From JAJPHF01 sp035293805 (GTDB lineage: Bacteria; Chloroflexota; UBA6077; JAJPHF01): 64,000 nt of DNA. The DNA is taken from the NCBI GenBank assembly GCA_035293805.1, contig DATGMD010000046.1:1-64000 (forward strand), given 5' to 3'. The position numbers and the translations under genes are program-made. Numbering within the stretch: the stretch's first letter is position 1; every line of letters starts with the position of its first letter. The notes below the pieces were generated by a model, which ran no database searches, had not been told where the DNA came from, and worked only from the letters and a program-made list of their open reading frames with translations. This document shows positions 47,909 through 58,321 of the stretch, piece after piece.

Positions 47909-49477
47909 ATGAACAGAGTGAAAGCGGTCGCCGCCGTGGGAACGGCCCTGGCGCTGTTTCTGAGTTTGATTGGGCATACCCTGGCGGGCGACGCGACCTA
48001 TGGAGTGGTGGACACGAGCCCCCCGCCCGCGCCGACGGTCGCGCAGATCTCGCCCCGCACCCCGGCCGGGCCGGAGCAGCCCGGGGCGAGCGACATCGCG
48101 CCCGTCGTCCACGACGAGCAGCCGCGGCCGGCGAGTACCGTCGCCGCTGCGCCGGTCGGCCGGGACTCGACCGACGTGGCGAGCGGGGCGCCGGCTGGGC
48201 CGGCTCCCCGGGAGCACGGCCCGGTCGCCCGCGTGGTGGGCGGCGGGCCCGGCGGGCCAGCCGCGCTGTCCGGTGGCGGGCCGGCGGGGGCGCCGCCGCC
48301 CGTGGCGCTCCACGGGGCCGTCGACGCCGGGATCAGTCCGCCCGCCGTCATGGGCCCGGCGCCGACCAGGGACCTGCGGGTCGCCGTCGTCCCGCCGAGC
48401 GTGAGCACGCTGGGGCCGAGCGGCCCCGCCAGCACGCCGATCGTCTACGCGACGCCGAGCCTGCCGGCGAGCACGCCTATCCGCAGCACCAGCACGCCGG
48501 TCGTGCCCGCGGCAACGCCGGCGCTCCCGAGTAGCGGGCCGACGGCCATCCCTCCATCCGGCGGGTCCACGGGCGCGGTGGCGGCGGTCAGCCCGCCGGG
48601 CGCGTACAGCGGGCCGCAGGGACCCGGCGGCGGTAGCGGGGCCACGGGGCCGGGCGCGGGCGGCGCGGTGGTGCTGGCCGGCTTGCCGAGCCAGCGCGGC
48701 GTGCCGCCCGGGGGCGGCAGCTCGCCGCCCGGCGGCTCCGCCTGCGGCGGTGGCGTTACGCCGCCGGGTGGCACGACGGGCGGGATGCCGGGCGGGGGCT
48801 GCGGCGGCGGGGGGAGCGGCACCGGCTGTGCCTGGCCGGTCGGCTCGACCGGCGGGACCGTGCCGGGCGGCAGCGGGCCGTGCGGCACGGGTGGTGCCGG
48901 CCCGTGCGGCGGGTCGAGCGGGATGCCGCCCGGGGCGGCAGGGAGCGGCGGGCCGTGCAGTGGGGGCCGCACCCCGTGCACCTGGCCGGGCGGGGCGCCG
49001 CCTGGCGCGCTAGCGGGCGGGGGCAGCCTGTGCGGCGCGGTCAGCGGCACGACCTGCACCTGGTCGAGCGGGGCTTCGGCGACCGGCCCTGGCGGCGGCC
49101 CGAGCGCGTGCGGAGCGGCGCCACAGGGTGCGGGCAGCGCGAGCGCGCCGTGCGACCTTCGCGCCAGCACGGTGAGCGGCGCCAATGGTGGCGCGCGCGG
49201 GAGCGGCGGCGCCTGCGAGGAGGCCCTGGCGCATCCCGCGGCGCCCCGCATCGACAGCGCGCCGGCCGTTCCTGCCGCGCCGCCCGCGCCGCCGGAGGAG
49301 GCCGTCGGCCGGCGCGTGGAGCGGCCGGTTCCCGCCGAAGACGAGCTAGTGGCCGCCCCGGGCGCGCCCGGGCGGGCCGGCGGCCTGCCGCCGCTGGCCG
49401 CCGCAGTGCCGCTGAGCAGTCTCGGCTTCGTCCTGACGGCCGGCGGGCTGTGGCTGCGGCGCCGCTGGGCGGCGTGA
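47909..49477 (+). CDS. Gly/Pro/Cys-rich surface protein with C-terminal anchor (522 aa)
   Basis: ATG 47909 has AGAGGAGG upstream at rather long spacing. A signal peptide (VAAVGTALALFLSLIGHTLA) is followed by 480 residues of low complexity. The first half is Pro/Ala/Thr-rich with TPI and STP repeats. The second half is Gly-rich with many cysteines, including repeated Cys-x-Trp motifs (GCAWPVGS, PCTWPGG, TCTWSSG). The end is GLPPLAAAVPLSSLG, a hydrophobic helix, and LWLRRRWAA, the plan of a cell-wall sorting signal. An adjacent sortase gene suggests covalent anchoring. Disulfide cross-linking is likely but inferred. Confidence 0.75.
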   Translation: MNRVKAVAAVGTALALFLSLIGHTLAGDATYGVVDTSPPPAPTVAQISPRTPAGPEQPGASDIAPVVHDEQPRPASTVAAAPVGRDSTDVASGAPAGPAPREHGPVARVVGGGPGGPAALSGGGPAGAPPPVALHGAVDAGISPPAVMGPAPTRDLRVAVVPPSVSTLGPSGPASTPIVYATPSLPASTPIRSTSTPVVPAATPALPSSGPTAIPPSGGSTGAVAAVSPPGAYSGPQGPGGGSGATGPGAGGAVVLAGLPSQRGVPPGGGSSPPGGSACGGGVTPPGGTTGGMPGGGCGGGGSGTGCAWPVGSTGGTVPGGSGPCGTGGAGPCGGSSGMPPGAAGSGGPCSGGRTPCTWPGGAPPGALAGGGSLCGAVSGTTCTWSSGASATGPGGGPSACGAAPQGAGSASAPCDLRASTVSGANGGARGSGGACEEALAHPAAPRIDSAPAVPAAPPAPPEEAVGRRVERPVPAEDELVAAPGAPGRAGGLPPLAAAVPLSSLGFVLTAGGLWLRRRWAA

Positions 49478-49564
49478 GGCTGCCTGCCCCCGACTCTCGG
49501 AGGCGGCTGGACGCGCTTCCGGGATGATCGATCCCTGCGATGGCGGCTGGCGGCGGGGATGAGT

Positions 49565-49613
49565 CCGCGCAGGGGCGGGCTCGGCCGAGTCAGCCAAGCC
49601 CGCCCCTGCGCGG
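49565..49613. terminator. Bidirectional terminator between surface-protein gene and gyrB
   Basis: A perfect 17-bp stem, CCGCGCAGGGGCGGGCT (49565-49581) with AGCCCGCCCCTGCGCGG (49597-49613), and a 15-nt loop, between two convergent genes. No T tract. Confidence 0.65.
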
Positions 49614-49622
49614 TGCGTCGGC

Positions 49623-51566
<1,944 letters not shown>

Positions 51567-52038
51567 ACTCTCAACCCTCCGGTCTAGTAGCGCGGCGCGG
51601 GGCGCGCGGGATGCGGCTCGCGCCTGGGCGCCGATGGTTCGTCGTCAGGCGAGGACGAGGATGCGCCTCGAAGCGGCGGACGCTGGGCGATGACCGCCGT
51701 GGCTCGACGGCAGGCGAGGAGAGGTCCAGCTCGCGAATTCAGGCGCGCTCACAACAATATTCTAGCAAACCGATGCCTATATATTAAAGAAGGCGCTCGG
51801 GCCCGCGGCACCCCCGAAACGGGCGCCGGAGCCAGGCGCGGCGCGGCCTTATGGTCTGTCATGCGACACGCCGGTCGTGCCCCGGGGCCATCGCGGGCAG
51901 CGGTCGACCGGCGGCCGGCGTGGGCGCGCGGGGGCTCGGCGGCGCCGAGCGGCACGCGGCCTGCAACGTAGCCGCTGCCGCTATCCTGGTTGGTACACTG
52001 AGGGTAACGGACTCGCGCCTCGCCGAGAGGAGACCGCT
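51567..52038. other. Divergent intergenic region between gyrB and transketolase
   Basis: A 472-bp gap with an unusual AT-rich patch near 51750-51790 that holds the gyrB promoter. A TACACT near 51994 might be a -10 for transketolase, but no -35 box fits. No gene was found on either strand. Confidence 0.5.
51759..51788 (-). promoter_or_regulatory. Extended -10 promoter for gyrB
   Basis: On the reverse strand there is TGCTAGAAT, an extended -10 (TAGAAT at 51764-51759), with a weak TTTAAT (51788-51783) 18 bp upstream. It gives a leader of about 180 nt before gyrB. Confidence 0.5.
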
Positions 52039-53955
52039 ATGACGTCGCCTGCCCGGACCGCGGTCGATCCGCAGGTCCACGAGCTTGCCCAGCAACTGCG
52101 GGTGGATAGCATCCGCGCCACCACCGCCGCCGGCTCGGGCCACCCCACGTCGTCGATGTCCGCGGCGGACCTGATGGCCGTGCTGCAAGCGCGCTACCTG
52201 CGCTATGACTTCGCCAACCCGAAGAACCCGAACAACGACCACTTCCTGCTGTCGAAGGGGCACGCGGCGCCGCTGCTCTACGCGTTCTACAAGGCCGCCG
52301 GGGCGATCGACGACGCGGAGCTGCTGACGCTGCGCAAGTTCGGCAGCCGCCTCCAGGGCCACCCGGTGCCCGTGCTGCCGTGGGTGGACGTGGCGACGGG
52401 CTCGCTCGGGCAGGGGCTGCCGATCGGCGTCGGCGTCGGGCTGTCGGGGCAGTACCTAGAGCACGCCTCGTACCGCGTGTGGGTCTTGCTGGGCGACAGC
52501 GAGATGGCCGAGGGCTCCGTCTGGGAGGCGTTCGACCACGCTGCGCACTACCGCCTGGGCAACCTGATCGCGATTGTCGACGTGAACCGGCTCGGCCAGC
52601 GCGGCGAGACCGAGCTGGGCTGGAACACGCGCGCCTACGCCGAGCGCGCCCGCGCCTTCGGCTGGCACGCCATCGAGATCGACGGCCACGATCTGGAGGC
52701 CATCGACCAGGCGTACGCCGAGGCGACGGCGCACACGGACGGGCCGGTGGCCATCATCGCCAAGACCGTGAAGGGCAAGGGCGTCTCGTTCCTGGAGAAC
52801 AAGGAGGGCTGGCACGGCAAGGCGCTCAGCGCTGACGAGGCGAAGCGGGCGCTGAGCGAGCTGGGCGGCGAGCGCCACCTGGTGGTGAAGCCGCAGTTGC
52901 CCCCGAGCAACGGCGCCCCGCACCTCGGCCGCGAGCCGCTGAAGCTCCCCACCTACGAGCAGGGCAAGAGCATCGCCACCCGCAAGGTGTACGGCGAGGC
53001 GCTGCGGGCGCTGGGCGCGGCGCGCGCCGACGTGGTGGCCCTCGACGCCGAGGTGAGCAACTCGACCTATGCCGAAGACTTCGCCGAGGCGTACCCCGAC
53101 CGCTTCTTCGAGATGTACATCGCCGAGCAGCAAATGGTCGCCGCGGCGGTCGGCCTGCAAGTTCGCGGCTGGGCGCCGTTCGCCTCGACGTTCGCCACGT
53201 TCTTCACCCGCGCCTACGACTTCATCCGCATGGCGGCCATCTCGCGCGCGAATGTGCGGCTGTGCGGCTCGCACGCGGGCGTGGCCATCGGCGAGGACGG
53301 GCCGTCGCAGATGGCGCTCGAAGACCTGGCCATGATGCGCGCGGTCCACGGCAGCATGGTGCTGTACCCGTGCGACGGCAACCAGACGGCGAAGCTCGTC
53401 GCGGCGATGGCGGACCACACGGGAATCAGCTATTTGCGCACGACGCGCGGCGCCACGCCCGTGATCTACGGTACCGACGAGGAGTTCCCGGTGGGCGGCA
53501 GCAAGGTGCTGCGCCGGTCGGACCAGGATCAGGTGGCGGTGATTGGCGCGGGCGTGACGCTGCACGAGGCGCTGGCGGCGCATGACACGCTTAAGGGCGA
53601 AGGCATCGCCATCCGCGTGATCGACGCCTACTCGGTGAAGCCGATCGACGCGGCCACGCTGCGGCAGGCGGCGCGTGACACCGGCGGCCGGCTCGTGGTG
53701 GTCGAGGACCACTATCCGGAGGGCGGGCTGGGCGACGCGGTGCTCGACGCCTTCGCGGCCGCCGGCGATGCCGCGCCTGCCAAGGATGGCGGCGCTGGGG
53801 CGGGCGCACCGGCCGATCCGGCGGCGCTGCCGCGCGTGGTGAAGCTCGCCGTGCGGGAGATGCCCACGTCGGGCAAGCCCGCCGAGCTGATGAATGCGGC
53901 CGGCATCTCCGCGCCGCACATCGTCGCCGCCGTGAAGGAGCTACTCGGCAAGTAA
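52039..53955 (+). CDS. tkt: Transketolase (638 aa)
   Basis: ATG 52039 follows GAGAGGAG. Thiamine-diphosphate site: GSGHPTSSMSAADLMAVLQA, LSKGHAAPLLYAFYKAAG, and the GDGE-like motif with Mg ligand VLLGDSEMAEGSVWEAFDHA then IVDVNRLGQRG. Second half: IAEQQMVAAAVGLQVRGWAP, SHAGVAIGEDGPSQMALEDL and VVVEDHYPEGGLGDAV. It moves two-carbon ketol units in the pentose phosphate pathway. The GDSEMAEG form is of the mammalian-type/archaeal-like transketolases. It is followed 12 bp later by lipA. Confidence 0.93.
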   Translation: MTSPARTAVDPQVHELAQQLRVDSIRATTAAGSGHPTSSMSAADLMAVLQARYLRYDFANPKNPNNDHFLLSKGHAAPLLYAFYKAAGAIDDAELLTLRKFGSRLQGHPVPVLPWVDVATGSLGQGLPIGVGVGLSGQYLEHASYRVWVLLGDSEMAEGSVWEAFDHAAHYRLGNLIAIVDVNRLGQRGETELGWNTRAYAERARAFGWHAIEIDGHDLEAIDQAYAEATAHTDGPVAIIAKTVKGKGVSFLENKEGWHGKALSADEAKRALSELGGERHLVVKPQLPPSNGAPHLGREPLKLPTYEQGKSIATRKVYGEALRALGAARADVVALDAEVSNSTYAEDFAEAYPDRFFEMYIAEQQMVAAAVGLQVRGWAPFASTFATFFTRAYDFIRMAAISRANVRLCGSHAGVAIGEDGPSQMALEDLAMMRAVHGSMVLYPCDGNQTAKLVAAMADHTGISYLRTTRGATPVIYGTDEEFPVGGSKVLRRSDQDQVAVIGAGVTLHEALAAHDTLKGEGIAIRVIDAYSVKPIDAATLRQAARDTGGRLVVVEDHYPEGGLGDAVLDAFAAAGDAAPAKDGGAGAGAPADPAALPRVVKLAVREMPTSGKPAELMNAAGISAPHIVAAVKELLGK

Positions 53956-53967
53956 GGAGCGTTCGTC

Positions 53968-54927
53968 TTGCTCGACCAGTCGCCGCCTGGCGTGCCCCTG
54001 CCGCTCTATCCGGCGCTGTCGCGGCCCGCGCGCCTGAACCCGAACGTACCGGTGGTGCGCGAGCCGCGCCAGCCGCGGCCCGACTGGCTGAAAGTGCGCT
54101 TCCCGGGCGGGCCGGAATACCTGCGGCTGCGGCGGCTGATGCGCGACCTCGACCTGCACACCGTCTGCGAGGAAGCGCGCTGCCCGAACATGGGCGAGTG
54201 CTGGGAGCAGGGCACCGCCACGCTGATGCTGCTCGGCGACGTCTGCACGCGCGCCTGCGGCTTCTGCTCGGTGACGACTGGCCGCCCCACGGGGCTCGAC
54301 ACGGCCGAGCCGGCGCGCGTGGCGGAGGCGGTGGCGCGCATGGGGCTGCGGCACGCGGTGCTCACGTCGGTGACGCGCGACGACGTGCCGGACGGCGGCG
54401 CGGCGATCTTCGCGGAGACGATCGAGTGTATCCACGCGCGCGTGCCCGGCTGCTCGGTCGAGGTGCTGATCCCCGACCTGCTCGGCAACTGGGACGCGCT
54501 GGCGGTCATCATGGCCGCCCGCCCCGAGATCCTGAACCACAACACCGAGACGGTACCGCGTCTGTATCGCCGGGTGCGCCCCAAGGCCGAGTATGAGCGC
54601 TCGCTGGAGCTACTGGAGCGCGCGAAGCTGCTGGCGCCCGACCGCCCCACCAAGTCGGGCCTGATGCTCGGCCTGGGCGAGACGCGCGCCGAGCTGCTGG
54701 AGGTCTTTGGCGACCTGCGCGCCGTCGGCTGCGACATCCTGACGCTCGGCCAGTACCTCCAGCCGACCCCCCGCCACCTGCCCATCGAGCGGTACGTCTC
54801 GCCCGACGAGTTCGCCGCGCTGCGCCGTGAGGCGCTTGCCCTCGGCTTCCCCCACGTCGAGGCCGGCCCCCTCGTCCGCAGCTCCTACCACGCCCGCGAG
54901 CAAGTCGACGCGCTGCAGCCGCACTGA
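53968..54927 (+). CDS. lipA: Lipoyl synthase (319 aa)
   Basis: TTG 53968 follows AAGGAGCG, 12 bp after the transketolase stop. Both Fe-S clusters are visible: the auxiliary CEEARCPNMGECW and the radical-SAM CTRACGFCSVTTGRP. EILNHNTETVPRLYRRVRP, KSGLMLGLGE and LTLGQYLQPTPRHLPIERYV are diagnostic. The C-terminal VRSSYHAREQ serine region that ligates the auxiliary cluster is present. It inserts sulfur into octanoyl chains of dehydrogenase E2 subunits and GcvH. lipB is not in the window. Confidence 0.95.
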   Translation: MLDQSPPGVPLPLYPALSRPARLNPNVPVVREPRQPRPDWLKVRFPGGPEYLRLRRLMRDLDLHTVCEEARCPNMGECWEQGTATLMLLGDVCTRACGFCSVTTGRPTGLDTAEPARVAEAVARMGLRHAVLTSVTRDDVPDGGAAIFAETIECIHARVPGCSVEVLIPDLLGNWDALAVIMAARPEILNHNTETVPRLYRRVRPKAEYERSLELLERAKLLAPDRPTKSGLMLGLGETRAELLEVFGDLRAVGCDILTLGQYLQPTPRHLPIERYVSPDEFAALRREALALGFPHVEAGPLVRSSYHAREQVDALQPH

Positions 54928-54952
54928 CCGTCTCGGCGCCGCGGCTATCCCG

Positions 54953-54982
54953 TTGGGTCTGGGCGCGCGCTCCGCGTAGAAT
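54953..54982 (+). promoter_or_regulatory. Candidate promoter of the VapBC-type operon
   Basis: TTGGGT (54953-54958), an 18-bp spacer and TAGAAT (54977-54982), 40 bp before the antitoxin start. Confidence 0.4.
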
Positions 54983-55021
54983 CAGCCAAAAGCTGGATGC
55001 CGTACCGTAGCGAGGTGCCCG

Positions 55022-55252
55022 ATGGACACGATCACCAAGTTGAGTAGCAGGGGCCAGGTCACCGTCCCCAAGAGCGTGCGCGACGCGCTCGGCCTCCGAC
55101 CGGGCGACGAGATTGAGTTCGTCAAGGACACGATGGGATTCCGCGTGCAGAAGCGGGTGGATGGCTCGCGATTCGCGCGGTGGCGCGGCCATTTCAAGGA
55201 CTTAGAAGGCCAGGACCCCGATGAACTGATCGAGCAGTGGCGCGGCGAATGA
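55022..55252 (+). CDS. AbrB/MazE-type antitoxin (76 aa)
   Basis: ATG 55022 begins MDTITKLSSRGQVTVPKSVR, the swapped-hairpin AbrB DNA-binding fold, with DALGLRPGDEIEFVKD. The C-terminal tail (RFARWRGHFKDLEGQDPDEL) is the toxin-binding part. Such proteins bind their own operator and neutralise the toxin. The stop overlaps the start of the PIN gene (ATGA), which confirms a coupled toxin-antitoxin operon. Confidence 0.85.
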   Translation: MDTITKLSSRGQVTVPKSVRDALGLRPGDEIEFVKDTMGFRVQKRVDGSRFARWRGHFKDLEGQDPDELIEQWRGE

Positions 55253-55716
55253 TCACCGCGGTGGACACCAACATAGTGCTGGACGTGATGATCCCGGATG
55301 CCCCACACCATCACGAATCTGAGCGCGCTCTGATGGAAGCCAATGCTTCTGGACCGCTAATAATCAGCGAACCTGTCTACGCAGAGCTAGCCAGCCGGTT
55401 CCCTCACCAGCGGGAGTTCGACCAATTCCTGGCGGACGCGCGCCTGCGATTCGAGCCATCCCTGCCCGCCGCGCTCCATGCTGGTGGCGTGGCCTGGGGG
55501 ATGTACATTCGCCGGCGACCCACGGGGCTCGAATGCCCTCAGTGTGGCGCCCAGCAGAGCACGCGCTGTCCGCAATGCGGGGCGAGCAGCCAGCCACGGC
55601 AGCATCTCAGCGCCGACTTCATCGTCGGCGCCCACGCGCTCTTACAGGCAGACCGACTCCTGACGCGCGACCGCCGCTACTACCGCACCTACTTCCCGAC
55701 GCTCCAGCTCGGCTGA
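55249..55716 (+). CDS. PIN-domain toxin (VapC-like) with a zinc-ribbon insertion (155 aa)
   Basis: ATG 55249 overlaps the antitoxin stop. PIN acidic residues: Asp in ITAVDTNIVLDV, Glu in ISEPVYAELASRF, Asp in LSADFIVGAHALLQA and Asp in LLTRDRRYY. These hold Mg for RNA cleavage. Between the second and third, an insert of about 30 residues carries two Cys knuckles (LECPQCGAQQ and TRCPQCGASS) that would bind zinc. Ordinary VapC proteins lack this and are near 130 residues. The insert may steer target or partner binding. Confidence 0.85.
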   Translation: MITAVDTNIVLDVMIPDAPHHHESERALMEANASGPLIISEPVYAELASRFPHQREFDQFLADARLRFEPSLPAALHAGGVAWGMYIRRRPTGLECPQCGAQQSTRCPQCGASSQPRQHLSADFIVGAHALLQADRLLTRDRRYYRTYFPTLQLG

Positions 55717-55764
55717 CGCCCGCTCTCTCTCGGCACTCAGGCTACCCGGCGAACAGGAGAACAC

Positions 55765-56880
55765 ATGGCCGCGCCATCGCCCCGCTACCGTCTGCGCGCC
55801 ACGCTGCTGCCGGAGGGCGACCGCGCGGTCGACCTGTGGGTAGCCGACGGGCGCCTGACGTTTGCGCCGCAGGATGGCGCCGAGGAGCTAGCGCCGGCGG
55901 GCGGCTATGCGCTGGCGGGGCTCGTGGACTGCCACGCGCACCTGACGCTCGACGCGGGCAACACCGGCCTGCCGCTGGGGAGCGCCGAGCTGGTCGCGGC
56001 TAACCGGCGTGGGTATCTCGACGCGGGCGTGCTGCTGCTGCGCGACATCGGCGCGGTAAGCGACGCGACGCTCGGCCTGCCCGCCGGCGACGGCCTGCCC
56101 CGCGTGCAGCCGGCGGGCCGCTTCCTCGCGCCGCCGGGCGGGTACTTCGGCATTCAGCAGGAGACGGCCGCCGCCGATCTGGCCCAAGTGGCGGTGCAGC
56201 AGGTCGCGGGCGGCGCGCGCTGGGTGAAGATCATCGCCGACTGGCCGCACGATGGCACCGGTGCGCTCGTCGATCTGGCGCGCGGCGCCGTGAACTACCC
56301 AGTCGAGGCCGTGCGGCAGGCCGTCGCGGCGGTCCACCGCGCCGGCGGGCGCGTGGCGGTCCACGCCATCGCGCGGGGCGGCATCGCGCTTGGCGTCGCC
56401 GCGGGCGTGGACAGCATCGAGCACGCCTGGGCGCTCGACGACGCGCTCCTCGATGGGATGGCGGCGCAGGGAATCGCCTGGACGCCCACGGCGGCGATCA
56501 GCCTCGGCTGGCTGCGCAACGCCGCGGCGATGGGGGAGCGAGAGACGGCCGCCTGGCTGGGCGAGTGGGCCGAGCGGTTCCGCGCGCTGCTGCCCCGTGC
56601 CCGCGCGCTCGGCGTGCCGGTGCTGGCTGGGACCGATCTGCTGCCGCCGGGCGGCGTGGCCTACGAGGTGGCGGCGCTGCACGAGCTGGGCCTGAGCCCC
56701 GCGGACGCGCTGGCCGCCGCGTCCACCGCCGCTCGCGCCTACCTCGGCTACCCGGCGCTCGATGACGGCGCCCCCGCCGACCTCGTCCTCTATCCCGCCG
56801 ACCCCCGCGACTCCCCCGAGCTACTCCTCCACCCCTCGCTCGTCATGCTCGGCGGCCAGATCGTACGCCGCGGGGGCTGA
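55765..56880 (+). CDS. Amidohydrolase family protein (371 aa)
   Basis: ATG 55765 follows AGGAG. It is an amidohydrolase TIM barrel with metal ligands in LAGLVDCHAHLTLDAG, Lys in RWVKIIADWP, His in GRVAVHAIARGG, His in GVDSIEHAWALDDALL and Asp in VLAGTDLLPPGG. The C-terminal small beta domain (PADLVLYPADPRDSPELLLH) is complete. The pattern is nearest to imidazolonepropionase- or prolidase-type dipeptidases of the superfamily. The substrate cannot be told from the sequence. It converges with ispG, with an 8-bp gap. Confidence 0.8.
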   Translation: MAAPSPRYRLRATLLPEGDRAVDLWVADGRLTFAPQDGAEELAPAGGYALAGLVDCHAHLTLDAGNTGLPLGSAELVAANRRGYLDAGVLLLRDIGAVSDATLGLPAGDGLPRVQPAGRFLAPPGGYFGIQQETAAADLAQVAVQQVAGGARWVKIIADWPHDGTGALVDLARGAVNYPVEAVRQAVAAVHRAGGRVAVHAIARGGIALGVAAGVDSIEHAWALDDALLDGMAAQGIAWTPTAAISLGWLRNAAAMGERETAAWLGEWAERFRALLPRARALGVPVLAGTDLLPPGGVAYEVAALHELGLSPADALAAASTAARAYLGYPALDDGAPADLVLYPADPRDSPELLLHPSLVMLGGQIVRRGG

Positions 56881-56888
56881 AGCACCGC

Positions 56889-58094
56889 TCAGCGGCGGGG
56901 CGGGATCTTCTCGAGGAACTGGATGACCTCGTCGTGGCCGTGGACCTGGCCCGCCTTAGGCTGGCGCGGGGCGTAGCGGCGCTCGCCCGTGACGCCCGCG
57001 ACCTCGGCGCGGCCCGCGGGCGCCTCGAAGCGCTCGATCTCGTCGAGCAGCGCGGCCACCGCTTGATCCTGGGGCACGCGGCGCACGGGGCGCCCCTGCT
57101 TGTAGATCATCACCGCGTCCTTGCCGCCGACCACCGCCAGGTCGGAGCCGGACGCCTCGCCGGGGCCGTTCACGACGCAGCCCATTACGGCCACCCGGAG
57201 CTGCTTCTTCACGCCTTGCAGCGCATCTTCGACCGATTGAGCCAGGGCCACCTGGTCCACCTCGGCGCGGCCGCAGCTCGGGCAGGCAGTGAGCACCGGC
57301 CCACGGGCGCGGATCTCCAGGCTCTTCAGGATCTCGTAGGCGACTTTCACCTCGTCGGTCTTGTCGGGCGTGTTCAGCGAGACGCGCAGCGTGTCGCCGA
57401 TGCCGTCGTAGAGCAGTGTGCCGATGCCGACCGACGACTTGATGGCGCCGCTCCAGGCGGTCCCGGACTCGGTCACGCCGAGGTGCAGCGGATAGTCCAC
57501 CTGCTGCGACAGCAGGCGGTAGGCGCGCACCATCTGCGGCACGTCACTGAACTTCACCGAGATGATGATGTCGTGGAAGTCCAGCTCTTCCAGCAGGCGC
57601 ACGTAGCCGGTGGCCGACTCGACGGCCGCCTCGGGCGATGGGTAGCCGTACTTGTCGAGCAGCCGCTTGTCGATGCTGCCCGCGTTCACGCCGACCCGGA
57701 TGGGGATGCGCGCCTCGCGGCAGGCGTCCACCACCTGCTGCACGCCGGCCATGCCGTCGCGGTACAGGATGTTGCCGGGGTTGATGCGGATCTTGTCGGC
57801 GCCCTGGGCGATCGCTTCGAGGGCCAGGAGATAGTCGAAGTGGATGTCGGCGACGAGCGGGATGTGGATGCGCGGTTTGATGCGGCCAATGGCCTGCGCG
57901 GCCTCCTTCGTCGGCGCGGCGACACGGATGACCTCGCAGCCGGCCTCTTCGAGGGCGTGGATCTGTGCGACCGTCGCCTCCACGTCCTTCGTGTCGGTGT
58001 CGCACATCGATTGCACCACGATGGGCGCATCGCCGCCGACCGGCACGTTGCCGATCCACACCTTGCGTGTCGGGCGCCGCTCGATCGTCGTCAT
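56889..58094 (-). CDS. ispG: 4-hydroxy-3-methylbut-2-enyl-diphosphate synthase IspG (401 aa)
   Basis: ATG 58094 starts MTTIERRPTRKVWIGNVPVG. The TIM-barrel part has VQSMCDTDTKDVEATVAQIH and DKIRINPGNI. The Fe-S domain has LTACPSCGRAEVD and VAVMGCVVNGPGEA, giving the three Cys and Glu cluster ligands. It reduces MEcPP to HMBPP, the sixth step of the MEP pathway. A His/Lys tail after EIERFEAP is extra to the family's usual end. ispH, the next enzyme, lies just upstream on the same strand, so the two are likely cotranscribed. Confidence 0.95.
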   Translation of the reverse strand: MTTIERRPTRKVWIGNVPVGGDAPIVVQSMCDTDTKDVEATVAQIHALEEAGCEVIRVAAPTKEAAQAIGRIKPRIHIPLVADIHFDYLLALEAIAQGADKIRINPGNILYRDGMAGVQQVVDACREARIPIRVGVNAGSIDKRLLDKYGYPSPEAAVESATGYVRLLEELDFHDIIISVKFSDVPQMVRAYRLLSQQVDYPLHLGVTESGTAWSGAIKSSVGIGTLLYDGIGDTLRVSLNTPDKTDEVKVAYEILKSLEIRARGPVLTACPSCGRAEVDQVALAQSVEDALQGVKKQLRVAVMGCVVNGPGEASGSDLAVVGGKDAVMIYKQGRPVRRVPQDQAVAALLDEIERFEAPAGRAEVAGVTGERRYAPRQPKAGQVHGHDEVIQFLEKIPPRR

Positions 58095-58175
58095 GCTGTG
58101 TTGCTCCTGCCCGGCCGTCGGGTGTCCCGACGTGCCCAGTTGCCGGCGCGCGCACCAGGTACGGCCGGGCGGCAG

Positions 58176-58264
58176 GGGACGAGCCCCTGCCCTACCTTCT
58201 GGCGTCTGTGACCTGGCGGGGCGCTGGCCCCGGCCGGCGGCGGGGGACGAGCCCCTGCCCTACG
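58176..58264. repeat. Two 21-bp direct repeats between ispG and ispH
   Basis: Identical 21-bp copies at 58176-58196 and 58244-58264 (core GACGAGCCCCTGCCCTAC), 68 bp apart. They lie in the intercistronic gap of 227 bp. The same motif is typical of dispersed small repeats in GC-rich genomes. Confidence 0.7.
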
Positions 58265-58321
58265 TCTCCGTTCGGCCTGCGACTGAAATCAGACTGCGTC
58301 GCATTCCGGGCTATCAAATGC

